From UBA3871 sp002392265 (GTDB lineage Bacteria; Bacillota; Clostridia; Peptostreptococcales; Anaerovoracaceae), in the NCBI GenBank assembly GCA_946614255.1, contig CAMOGS010000071.1:1-8715 (forward strand): a stretch of DNA of 8,715 bases, in the 5' to 3' direction. Both the position numbers and the translations under genes were made by a program. Below are positions 1 to 5,846 of the stretch, piece after piece (position 1 is the stretch's first letter; every line of letters begins with the position of its first letter). Below the pieces are notes generated by a model. That model ran no database searches, had not been told where the DNA came from, and worked only from the letters and a program-made list of their open reading frames with translations.

Positions 1-87
1 GTACGTAAATCCGTTTACACAGATCTTACCAATCATGATTGATTGTGTGTGTACATAGTCTTTTCTTAGACTAAATTTCTACACTAT
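1..87 (-). other. Probable rRNA operon leader, small hairpins
   Basis: On the minus strand this stretch lies downstream of two strong promoters and a boxA-like element, so I infer that it is the transcribed leader of an rRNA or rRNA/tRNA operon whose genes lie beyond the left edge. It contains a stem at 56-61 with 68-73 (TAGTCT/AGACTA), a perfect 12-base palindrome at 30-41 (CAATCATGATTG), and a stem at 5-9 with 14-18 (GTAAA/TTTAC). I see no 16S start within the window and no reading frame of interest. Confidence 0.4.
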
Positions 88-119
88 GAAGTTGTCAATG
101 TTCATGAGCCTTTCGGCTC
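88..119 (-). promoter_or_regulatory. boxA-like antitermination site and hairpin
   Basis: Read on the minus strand, 88-104 gives TGAACATTGACAACTTC. This resembles the boxA-type leader sequence (TGTTCTTTGAAAACT-like) placed upstream of rRNA genes in Bacillota, where NusB/S10 bind to prevent early termination. Just before it in transcription order, 106-119 forms a 5-bp stem (GAGCC/GGCTC) with a TTTC loop on the plus strand. The match is partial, so the call depends on the neighbouring promoters. Confidence 0.45.
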
Positions 120-155
120 GCGCCCACAACATTTATTATGTCGTGAACATTTAAT

Positions 156-184
156 ATAATACTATCTGCATGGCCTTTTGTCAA
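156..184 (-). promoter_or_regulatory. rRNA-type promoter P2
   Basis: On the minus strand the -35 is TTGACA (179-184), the spacer is exactly 17 bases and the -10 is TATTAT (156-161). That is a perfect -35 and a 5/6 -10. The DNA upstream of the -35 on this strand is rich in A and T tracts (about 185-230), as in UP elements of rRNA promoters. It points left, toward the boxA-like site, and lies 111 bases downstream of a second promoter with the same spacing and the same -10. Confidence 0.65.
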
Positions 185-266
185 CATCTTTTTTGAGGTT
201 TTTAAACCTTTTTAAAAGATTTATATCTATTGATTTTCAGCCACTCTTAAAACAGACAGCTTTCAT

Positions 267-295
267 ATAATAACAAAGGTGTCGGCCAAAGTCAA
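267..295 (-). promoter_or_regulatory. rRNA-type promoter P1
   Basis: On the minus strand the -35 is TTGACT (290-295), the spacer is 17 bases and the -10 is TATTAT (267-272). An A/T-rich stretch lies upstream at about 296-345. With P2 it forms a tandem pair, the usual arrangement for rRNA operons. The -35 and spacer overlap an 8-bp inverted repeat (AAAGGTGT at 275-282 with ACACCTTT at 295-302). This could be chance, an operator, or a weak plus-strand terminator, because six Ts follow it on that strand. Confidence 0.65.
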
Positions 296-367
296 CACCT
301 TTTTTGATATTTTTAAATTTATCACAAAAACTTGGAAAATTCCACGTTTTTTCACCCGATAACGATT

Positions 368-569
368 TCATCCTAAAAATAGAAAAACGCTTTTTTAGAT
401 GAACTCTTCCATAAGATTTTACATCCTAAAATGCCAATTCTTCTCCTTGGGATGAAATTGTTGTCTTCAAAAGATAAAGATTTCATCCTAAAATGCACAA
501 ACCGCTTTTTAGGATGATTATTTTCGAAAATTCTTCATCCTGAAATGCCGCTTCTTCATTTTAGGATGA
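368..569. repeat. Array of four imperfect palindromes
   Basis: Four related inverted repeats begin at 368, 421, 483 and 535, with start-to-start steps of 53, 62 and 52 bases. The left arm follows TCATCCTAAAATGC and the right arm GCATTTTAGGATGA, with loops of about 9-17 bases. Unit 4 (535-569) pairs over 13 bp with one G-T; unit 3 (483-517) pairs TCATCCTAAAA with TTTTAGGATGA; unit 2 (422-454) pairs CATCCTAA with TTGGGATG; unit 1 (368-402) has a bulged base. DNA between units is unrelated. The array lies downstream of the permease gene and upstream of the rRNA-type promoters, both leftward. It may be a dispersed palindromic element, a set of protein-binding sites or a series of transcript ends. 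No unit has a good T-run, so ordinary terminators are unlikely. Confidence 0.7.
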
Positions 570-575
570 GGTTGA

Positions 576-635
576 GCCGTGCAAGCCGATGTGCAAGCCG
601 CCGTACAAGCCGATGCACAAGCCGCCATACAGGCT
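576..635. repeat. 12-bp tandem repeat, five copies
   Basis: Five 12-base units run without gaps: GCCGTGCAAGCC, GATGTGCAAGCC, GCCGTACAAGCC, GATGCACAAGCC and GCCATACAGGCT. First bases alternate GCC/GAT, so the underlying period may be 24 bp. The last unit ends on the first plus-strand base of the permease stop codon (635-637), so the repeat begins exactly where the gene ends. It is GC-rich while the DNA to its left is AT-rich. Its length is a multiple of three and it is open in all or most frames, which creates spurious short reading frames on the plus strand. Confidence 0.85.
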
Positions 636-1966
636 CACGCCATCTTCCTGTGCAGCCCAAAGACCACATACAGCACCGCTGCCAGAACATTCATGCTGCC
701 GAAGAGCAGGTACACGCCCGCGCCGCCGGCCAGATCCAGCATCACTCCGCCGAGCAGCTGGCAGATGATGCCCGAAATCGAAGAGCTTACTACATAGTAA
801 GCCGAAATCGCAAGCCCGAGACTACCAGAATCGGCAACCTTTGCCACATACTTGATAAACTCCACGAGTATAATGCCGTTTACCATGCCCTGTAAAAAGA
901 ACAGCGCTGTGAGCAGCCCCGTAGACGGCACCGTCGAGTACCACAGAAAACGGCAAGCCGATATAATAATAGAAAAAAGAATCATCTTTTCGAGTGTGAA
1001 CTTTTCCGAAAGCCTTGCCGAAAGGAACATAAACGGCGCTTCGCTTCCGACCATCAGCAGCATCGTAAAGCCCAGCCCCGACAGATCTCCGCCCGCATCC
1101 TCGAACAGGAAACTAAAGTAAGTATTATTCGCCACATTCGTGCCGCCCACAAATATAGCCACAATCAAGATTTTCACATACGTCCGATTAGTGAAAAGCT
1201 CGAGATAGCCTCCCGCCTTCCTTTTCGGACAAGCCTCCTGCTCCGGCTTTACATCGACATTTGCCGAGGCTTCTTTAAGGCTCACCTCACCTGCCGATTC
1301 GTCATAAGCCTCAACAGTGGTCAAGGCCTCCGCTTTGCCGCTGCTTTCATTCGCTTCCTGCCGCAAAGTGCAAAGCTCCCCTCTGCCGCGACCAATCAGC
1401 CCCACAAAGACAAGTGAAATCGCAAAGCCGGCCACTGCGACGGTAAATATTATGCTCGTCCCAAGGCTGTTTGCAAGCCTTCCCGCAAAGAATACAGCAA
1501 GCGCATATCCTATCGCTCCCCACATGCGAATAACGTTGAATTTTTCGCCGTCCTCCATTACCATCGCATCCGAAAGCGCATTGACAGGCTGCTGAAAGAA
1601 ATACATCACAGCATAAGCAAGCAGGAAGAGTCCATACAGCCTGATTGAAGGAAGCGCTGCCATAATGACCGCAGTAACTGCACAAAGCAACATTACAACA
1701 CCGCTTTTTCTGCGCGCCCTGTTGTAGACACTGCCCCAGAAAGCGGTTGCAAAAATAGCCGCAAAGGTGCCTGCTCCCGTGATAGTCCCAATCTGGGTTC
1801 CCGAAAAGCCTATGTCGTCGAGATACTGGCCTATCAGCGGAAACACTCCGCCCATCGCACCGTATGTAACGGTATAAAGCACTATATAATTGTAATAAAG
1901 AGATTTTTTCTCTGTCTTCTTTTCATTCATATTAAAGAATATATCACTTTTCTTTTTACCCTTCAA
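635..1966 (-). CDS. MFS permease, 3-phenylpropionate/nucleoside-permease-like
   Basis: This 443-residue integral membrane protein is probably a proton-coupled permease of the major facilitator superfamily; the substrate cannot be read from sequence. The N-terminal half has FPLIGQYLDDIGFSGTQIG (residues 42-60) and FNVIRMWGAIGYA (143-155), patterns typical of the MFS_1_like group (HcaT and nucleoside-permease relatives). Two six-helix bundles are separated by an unusually long hydrophilic loop (about 192-255) rich in Glu, Ala and Lys. The frame is longest from a TTG at 1966, with AAAGGTGA ten bases or so upstream. An ATG at 1930 (MNEKKTEKK) would give 431 residues but lacks a clear ribosome site; I cannot decide between them. 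No partner gene is adjacent, and folT diverges from it. Confidence 0.85.
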   Translation of the reverse strand: MKGKKKSDIFFNMNEKKTEKKSLYYNYIVLYTVTYGAMGGVFPLIGQYLDDIGFSGTQIGTITGAGTFAAIFATAFWGSVYNRARRKSGVVMLLCAVTAVIMAALPSIRLYGLFLLAYAVMYFFQQPVNALSDAMVMEDGEKFNVIRMWGAIGYALAVFFAGRLANSLGTSIIFTVAVAGFAISLVFVGLIGRGRGELCTLRQEANESSGKAEALTTVEAYDESAGEVSLKEASANVDVKPEQEACPKRKAGGYLELFTNRTYVKILIVAIFVGGTNVANNTYFSFLFEDAGGDLSGLGFTMLLMVGSEAPFMFLSARLSEKFTLEKMILFSIIISACRFLWYSTVPSTGLLTALFFLQGMVNGIILVEFIKYVAKVADSGSLGLAISAYYVVSSSISGIICQLLGGVMLDLAGGAGVYLLFGSMNVLAAVLYVVFGLHRKMA

Positions 1967-2005
1967 GTAAACAATTCACCTTTCAAACAATCCTTTACCC
2001 TTCAT
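1955..2005 (-). repeat. Direct repeat and short upstream frame at permease start
   Basis: The 11-base sequence TTTACCCTTCA occurs at 1955-1965 and 1994-2004, 39 bases apart. On the minus strand each copy begins a potential start: ATG at 2005 and TTG at 1966, both followed by AAGGGTAAA and in the same frame. The ATG frame closes after nine codons (MKGKGLFER, TGA at 1976-1978). The upstream copy may be a duplicated start region or a small leader peptide; its ribosome site (AGGG) is weak. Confidence 0.45.
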
Positions 2006-2144
2006 ATAAACCCTAATGCAAAGACACGGCACTGCATCCATAGTACTGACACTACATCTGCAAACGATATTCCGCATCGTGAAACCCATTTTCGCATTTT
2101 GATACAAATTTCATCAATCGAACCCTCTTTTTTGCGTTTTTCTA
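2006..2144. other. Divergent intergenic region, no gene
   Basis: Between the permease start and the folT promoter I see no gene and no RNA. A small interrupted palindrome, TAGT-ACTGAC-ACTA, is near 2059-2072. I searched the minus strand for a permease promoter and found no -35/-10 pair worth reporting. Confidence 0.4.
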
Positions 2145-2173
2145 TTGCACAGCACCCCTTGCAGTGATAGAAT
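2145..2173 (+). promoter_or_regulatory. Promoter for riboswitch-folT
   Basis: The -35 is TTGCAC (2145-2150), the spacer is 17 bases and the -10 is TAGAAT (2168-2173). Each box matches the sigma-A consensus in five of six positions. Transcription would start near 2180, a few bases before the first riboswitch stem, which is the expected geometry. Confidence 0.7.
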
Positions 2174-2184
2174 TACATCAATTC

Positions 2185-2294
2185 GTAGAGTAGACATTGC
2201 GCGTCAAGTGTCACGGGATGGGATGTCGCCCGTGAACGAAAAGCCTCCGCTAAAGCGGAAACGGCTTGCGACGCAGTGTCGCGTCCGCTGCTAC
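2185..2294 (+). ncRNA. Tetrahydrofolate (THF, folT-type) riboswitch
   Basis: The sequence carries the conserved blocks of the THF riboswitch: GAGTAGA at 2188, GCGTCAAGTG at 2201-2210, GGGATGTCG at 2220-2228 and GCGTCCGCTG at 2281-2290. Stems I can pair are P1 (GTAG 2185-2188 with CTAC 2291-2294), P2 (CATTGCG with CGCAGTG, 7 bp), P3 (CACGGG 2212-2217 with CCCGTG 2229-2234), and an extra arm around 2241-2267 (AAGCC/GGCTT enclosing CCGC/GCGG). GGATG (2221-2225) can form the expected loop-3 pseudoknot with CGTCC (2282-2286). This RNA class binds reduced folates and usually represses folate transport genes, which agrees with folT directly downstream. Confidence 0.92.
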
Positions 2295-2308
2295 AATATT
2301 TAAGACAT

Positions 2309-2331
2309 CCTCTTTTTAAAATAAAAGGAGG
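2309..2331 (+). promoter_or_regulatory. Shine-Dalgarno-sequestering hairpin
   Basis: CCTCTTTTT (2309-2317) can pair with AAAAGGAGG (2323-2331) over nine positions, one of them G-T, with a five-base loop AAAAT. The pairing buries the whole ribosome site GGAGG (2327-2331) of folT. The bases GACATCC (2304-2310), which overlap the 5' arm, are an exact complement of GGATGTC (2221-2227) in riboswitch loop 3. Pseudoknot formation would release them and let the sequestering stem form. A T-run follows at 2334-2339, so termination is an alternative reading of the same hairpin. The switching model is my inference. Confidence 0.6.
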
Positions 2332-2339
2332 TATTTTTT

Positions 2340-2861
2340 ATGAAAAATTCCAACACAGTACGTCTGGTAACCATCGCACTCCTGATTGCAATGGAAATAA
2401 TCCTCACCAGATTTCTTTCAATCAACACACCGATACTCAGACTCGGCTTTGGGTTCCTGCCTATTGCTGTCATCGGCATGATGTATGGTCCGCTGTGGGC
2501 GGGCGCCGCTTATGCAATAGGAGATATCCTCGGTGCGAACATCTTTCCGACGGGAGATTTCTTCCCCGGCTTCACGCTTACTGCATTCCTTTCGGGCTTT
2601 GTGTTCGGCTTCATCCTGCACGGGCATGAAGTGACATGGAAAAGAAGCCTCCTCGCCAGCTGTACAGTAGTGCTGCTGTTTGACCTCGTGCTCAACACGC
2701 TTTGGCTCAGCATCCTCTATGGGAACGCATTTATGGTGCTGCTCCCTACGCGCATAATAAAGGTTGCATTCGCAATTCCGGTCGAGACGGCACTGATAAA
2801 AATCACTTACGATCGCATACTCGCAGGCGGCCGCTTCATTCCGAAGCTTCAGCGCCAGTAG
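2340..2861 (+). CDS. folT: Folate ECF transporter S component FolT
   Basis: This 173-residue, highly hydrophobic membrane protein is the substrate-binding (S) subunit of an energy-coupling-factor transporter. It captures folates and is powered by the shared EcfA1/EcfA2 ATPases and EcfT. The length and pattern fit S components: about six membrane segments, starting with residues 6-25 and followed by FGFLPIAVIGMMYGPLWAG, a loop GANIFPTGDFFPGF, and a final polar tail KLQRQ. The folate assignment rests on the THF riboswitch just upstream together with this family pattern. The ATG start has GGAGG eight bases upstream. No ECF module genes are in the window, which is normal for group II ECF systems that share one module encoded elsewhere. 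The unit ends in a terminator 25 bases after the stop codon. Confidence 0.93.
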   Translation: MKNSNTVRLVTIALLIAMEIILTRFLSINTPILRLGFGFLPIAVIGMMYGPLWAGAAYAIGDILGANIFPTGDFFPGFTLTAFLSGFVFGFILHGHEVTWKRSLLASCTVVLLFDLVLNTLWLSILYGNAFMVLLPTRIIKVAFAIPVETALIKITYDRILAGGRFIPKLQRQ

Positions 2862-2885
2862 CAAAAACGATATACTTTCTAAAAT

Positions 2886-2925
2886 AAAAATCCTCGAGGG
2901 AGTGAGAGAAGCCTCGAGGATTTTT
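2886..2925. terminator. Bidirectional intrinsic terminator
   Basis: TCCTCGAGG (2891-2899) pairs perfectly with CCTCGAGGA (2912-2920), with a 12-base loop. It is flanked by AAAAA on the left and TTTTT on the right, so both strands give a GC stem followed by a U-run. It ends folT on the plus strand and the antiporter gene on the minus strand, which converge here. Confidence 0.92.
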
Positions 2926-2957
2926 ATTATCAGGGTAGCTATGCTATTTGGTTTACT

Positions 2958-4334
2958 TTATGCAAACATAAACCCCGCTACCAGATAGAGAACAATCGCA
3001 AGTACAAAAGGTACTGCAACCAGTGGACCGGATGTTCTCAGATATTCAGCATTTGTAATCTGAGTTGATGCCGATGTGAGGATTACAGTATCGGAATACA
3101 TACAAATCTGTCCACCGAAGGAAACTGCTGAAATAATTGCTCCTGCGCAGAGGAACGGGCTTACTCCGAACGCTGCTGCCATAGGGCCGACGATTGGGAA
3201 TGCGATAGCCGCAAGTCCCCAGAAGCTGCCCGATGCAAATGACAGAAGACCTATAACTACGAAAATTACTGCCGGTAAAACAGCCGGATTTACAGTATTA
3301 AGCGAAGTTTCTACTACAAAATCAACCAGTCCGAGCTGTGAATTAACTTCTATCAAAGTGTACGAAAGCACGATGATTACCAGCATCGAACACATGTCGG
3401 TGATACCCTTTAAAAGTGTGGTGAAGAAGCCGTTTACATTCATCAGGCGCTGCGGCAGATACATTACAAAGCAGCACAGAAGTCCTGCAAAGATACCTAC
3501 GAGGAGGTCATCTACCCATACTGTGATGATGGCTACGAGAACAATCGGAACAAGGAAGTTCCATGCGCTGCACTTTTTGTCCTTGAACTTGAGCTCATCA
3601 TTAGGCAGCTCGCCATGCGCGTTCTTTGCTTCCTCGGACTGCACTTCGCCGGTCTCGATAGCTCTTCTTTCGGATTTCTTCATAGGTCCGAACAGCGGAA
3701 TAATACCGAGTGCAATGAGAGGTACCATTATTACCGCAAGCCATCCGAAGATTACGAACGGAATCGTGTGAATGTAAGCGCCTGTTACGCTGAGTCCGCC
3801 AAGCATGTCAGCCTTTTTCATCAGGCCGCCCATATAAGCCGACCATGACGAGAACGGCACGATTGCACACACCGTTACACCTGTTGCGTTTACGATAAAT
3901 GCAATCATTTCTCGCGAAATGCGATGCTTGTCTGCAAGGCTCCTGACAGCTGCACCTACAGCCAGACAGTTAAGATAATCATCAACAAATACAATAATAC
4001 CGAGAATCCATGTTCCTATCAGAGTCTGCCTTCTCGTCTTCAGGAACTTCTCCATAAACCTTGAAAAACCAAGTACGCCTCCGGATTCCGTAATCAGCAT
4101 GACCATTGCGCCGAACAGACCGCAAATCATGAGTACCCATGCTGTATTTTCGTCCGTCATTACCGTGTAAAGTGAATCCAAGAATCCGTTAAAGGCATCA
4201 ATCGGATGCCCACCCGCAATCATCAGGAAGCCTACTGCAACACCCACAAACAGCGACAAGAAGGTTTCGCGTGTTATCAGTGCCAGCACCAGGATAACGA
4301 TTACCGGCACGAGTGACCAAAAACCAAAATCCAT
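2958..4334 (-). CDS. Na+/H+ antiporter NhaC family protein
   Basis: This 458-residue polytopic membrane protein has about ten to twelve helices and belongs to the NhaC branch of the ion transporter superfamily. The N-terminus (WSLVPVIVILVLALITRE) is the family's typical opening. The first half has the conserved FVDDYLNCLAVG stretch (about residue 116) and VPFSSWSAYMGG (about 160); the second half has ASGSFWGLAAIAFP and SFGGQICMYSDTVILTSAST near the C-terminus, the pair of repeats that forms the ion and substrate site. A charged loop (about 220-255, EVQSEEAKNAHGELPNDE) separates the halves. Members exchange Na+ for H+ or for small solutes such as malate and amino acids, so the substrate is open. 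AAAGGATG precedes the ATG start. It lies 66 bases downstream of the dipeptidase gene and may share its transcript. Confidence 0.88.
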   Translation of the reverse strand: MDFGFWSLVPVIVILVLALITRETFLSLFVGVAVGFLMIAGGHPIDAFNGFLDSLYTVMTDENTAWVLMICGLFGAMVMLITESGGVLGFSRFMEKFLKTRRQTLIGTWILGIIVFVDDYLNCLAVGAAVRSLADKHRISREMIAFIVNATGVTVCAIVPFSSWSAYMGGLMKKADMLGGLSVTGAYIHTIPFVIFGWLAVIMVPLIALGIIPLFGPMKKSERRAIETGEVQSEEAKNAHGELPNDELKFKDKKCSAWNFLVPIVLVAIITVWVDDLLVGIFAGLLCCFVMYLPQRLMNVNGFFTTLLKGITDMCSMLVIIVLSYTLIEVNSQLGLVDFVVETSLNTVNPAVLPAVIFVVIGLLSFASGSFWGLAAIAFPIVGPMAAAFGVSPFLCAGAIISAVSFGGQICMYSDTVILTSASTQITNAEYLRTSGPLVAVPFVLAIVLYLVAGFMFA

Positions 4335-4364
4335 TTTAACACATCCTTTCTTTTACTTAACTTA

Positions 4365-4393
4365 TTTATAATTTTTATAAGAATTACTAACAA
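4365..4393 (-). promoter_or_regulatory. Possible internal promoter for the antiporter gene
   Basis: In the 66-base gap after the dipeptidase stop the minus strand has TTGTTA (4388-4393), a 17-base spacer and TATAAA (4365-4370). The -10 is good, the -35 is weak (4/6), and the surroundings are AT-rich, so chance matches are likely. It would let the antiporter be expressed separately from the dipeptidase; no terminator is visible between the two genes. Confidence 0.35.
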
Positions 4394-4400
4394 AACCGAA

Positions 4401-5753
4401 CTATTTGAGCTTTTCTTCCGTCAAACAGATTTTTGCCAGCGTCAGCACAATAACCATAGCATTTTTTTCCATACTGTCAAGTGAAAAGTATTCGTTGTCC
4501 TCATGACATGTATCTTCCTCACCCGGAAACAGTGGTCCAAACGAAACCGCATTTGGCATTGCCTTTGCGTATGATCCGCCGTAGGCCAGCGTGTCCTCAT
4601 GCCTCAGGCCTGTCGCCTCTTCATAAGCCTCAATCATTTTTCCGACAAACTTTCTGTCCTTTGCCACGTAAACTGCAGGCATAACGTCCGTTACCTCCAG
4701 CCTGCCGCCGCTTTTTTCCGCAAGCTCTTCAAGCACCCTTATAATATCATTTGCGTCCGTACCATAAGCATATCTGATATTAACATGTGCTCTTACCTTG
4801 AGGTCTTCTGTCTTTAGCATTGTCACTGAGAATGTGTTCCTGTGAACGAATTCTCCATGATAATGCTCGCCGTCTGACATCAGACCTATCTCTTTTCCAT
4901 AGACAGAGCAAAAGCTCTCCTTTAGGAAGCTCAGGATTTCTGCGAGTCTGCCGGAAATGCCGCACTCTCTGCACTTGTCCGCCAGAATATACAGTGCGTT
5001 TTCGCCCTTTTCGGGCATGCTCGAGTGAACAGCTTTTCCCTTTACGCCGACTGTCTTTGTCACTACTTTTCCGTCGCTGTCAAACTCTTTGACGACTGCT
5101 TCGGCATAACCCGGCACACCGTTCGCCATGATTCCTGCATCTATGCTGCATATTTTACATTCCCCTTTTTGGGGCTCAATGTCCTTTTCGGAGATTTCAT
5201 AACAAAAATCCGCATCGACTATCCCCTTTTCGATGTTACAGAGAGGATATTCCCCGTCCGGCGTAAAAGCATAATCGGGAAGCTTTTCTTTTTTGACATA
5301 CTCTCGCATATCAACCCATTCAACCTCCTCCTGCGTCCCGAGGATGAGCTGGATTTTTTTCTTTGGCTCCAGTCCGCTTTCTTTTATTACCTTCATAGCG
5401 TGCAAACACAGCATTACAGGCCCTTTATCGTCTATGGTCCCGCGCCCGTAGACTTTGCCGTCTCTGACTTCCATCCCGAAGGGATCTGACAGCCAGTTTT
5501 TTCTGTCTCCGGCAGGAACCACATCCACATGCCCCAGTATGCCCAGCGTTTCTTCACCTTGTCCGTATTCTATAACACCCACTTGCCCGTCACAGCAGGA
5601 TTTTGCTTCAAATCCCATGCTTTCTCCGGCCTCCAGAACATAGTCAAGAGCTTTTTTTACTTCCGCTTTATCTGCCGAAACGCTCGGAATGGCGATCAGC
5701 CCCTTTAAATCCGCCAAAACGGAAGGCATCTCTGCCCGCATGCTGCTTTTCAA
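4401..5753 (-). CDS. M20 family dipeptidase, PepV/Sapep type
   Basis: This cytoplasmic zinc dipeptidase frees amino acids from imported dipeptides. The 450-residue frame has the M20 metal and catalytic motifs in order: GHVDVVP (H75, D77), GRGTIDDKGP (D108/D109), GTQEEVEW (E142, E143), FTPDGEYP (D166) and DTCHEDNEY (H417). A lid/dimerisation insert with GKAVHSSMPEKGENA (H243) is typical of PepV and Sapep. The coordinates give the longest uninterrupted frame, from a TTG at 5753 with no ribosome site of its own. A strong site GGGAGGTG (5797-5804) serves an ATG at 5784-5786 in the same frame, but codon 10 from that ATG is TAG (5757-5759), two codons before the TTG. The likely ancestral start is the ATG, so the gene is either interrupted and restarted, or read through. 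The catalytic core is intact. The antiporter gene follows it. Confidence 0.88.
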   Translation of the reverse strand: MKSSMRAEMPSVLADLKGLIAIPSVSADKAEVKKALDYVLEAGESMGFEAKSCCDGQVGVIEYGQGEETLGILGHVDVVPAGDRKNWLSDPFGMEVRDGKVYGRGTIDDKGPVMLCLHAMKVIKESGLEPKKKIQLILGTQEEVEWVDMREYVKKEKLPDYAFTPDGEYPLCNIEKGIVDADFCYEISEKDIEPQKGECKICSIDAGIMANGVPGYAEAVVKEFDSDGKVVTKTVGVKGKAVHSSMPEKGENALYILADKCRECGISGRLAEILSFLKESFCSVYGKEIGLMSDGEHYHGEFVHRNTFSVTMLKTEDLKVRAHVNIRYAYGTDANDIIRVLEELAEKSGGRLEVTDVMPAVYVAKDRKFVGKMIEAYEEATGLRHEDTLAYGGSYAKAMPNAVSFGPLFPGEEDTCHEDNEYFSLDSMEKNAMVIVLTLAKICLTEEKLK

Positions 5754-5756
5754 TTT

Positions 5757-5804
5757 CTACAATACATCGTTTGGTACTCCAGCCATATATTCTTTTCACC
5801 TCCC
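5757..5804 (-). promoter_or_regulatory. Strong ribosome site and interrupted start of the dipeptidase
   Basis: GGGAGGTG (5797-5804, complementary to the 16S 3' end over eight bases when the next A is counted) lies ten bases before an ATG at 5784-5786. The frame reads MAGVPNDVL and then TAG at 5757-5759, then AAA and the TTG at 5753. It is the same frame as the dipeptidase. Replacing the TAG by any sense codon would give a natural N-terminal helix leading into SSMRAEMPSVLADLKGL. I see the sequence directly; that translation restarts at the TTG or ATG (5741) is inference. Confidence 0.65.
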
Positions 5805-5817
5805 TTCTTACAAAAAG

Positions 5818-5846
5818 AATAAACCTCGTGGTAACCACGAGGTCAA
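5818..5846 (-). promoter_or_regulatory. Dipeptidase promoter with palindromic operator in its spacer
   Basis: On the minus strand TTGACC (5841-5846) and TTTATT (5818-5823) are separated by exactly 17 bases. The spacer is filled by an inverted repeat (5823-5843, ACCTCGTGG-TTA-CCACGAGGT, nine-base arms). An operator inside a core promoter is a classic repressor layout, and the core TGGTTACCA fits the GT-N-AC pattern bound by many GntR-type regulators. Transcription would start near 5811, just before the ribosome site. The same palindrome followed by TTTATTCTTTTT could instead be an intrinsic terminator or attenuator; sequence alone does not settle it. Confidence 0.5.

Noticed and set aside
275..306. 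Plus-strand intrinsic terminator (AAAGGTGT/ACACCTTT plus T-run)
   Set aside because: It is possible, but no plus-strand gene lies upstream to terminate and the stem is only eight A/T-leaning pairs with a 12-base loop. It coincides with the -35 of promoter P1, which explains the sequence better.
368..569. CRISPR array
   Set aside because: The repeated units are palindromes of varying sequence with arms on both sides of short loops; spacing is uneven, repeats are not identical and no cas genes are present.
545..895. Plus-strand frames of 116 and 72 residues over the tandem repeat
   Set aside because: They are low-complexity products of the 12-bp repeat and run antisense into the permease gene. 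Their protein sequences are rich in Arg, His, Gln and Ala with no domain, and no ribosome site precedes them.
3076..3771. Plus-strand 231-residue frame
   Set aside because: It is antisense to the NhaC-family gene. Its translation is Thr/Ser/Ile-rich with no domain, and the minus-strand protein is clearly the real product.
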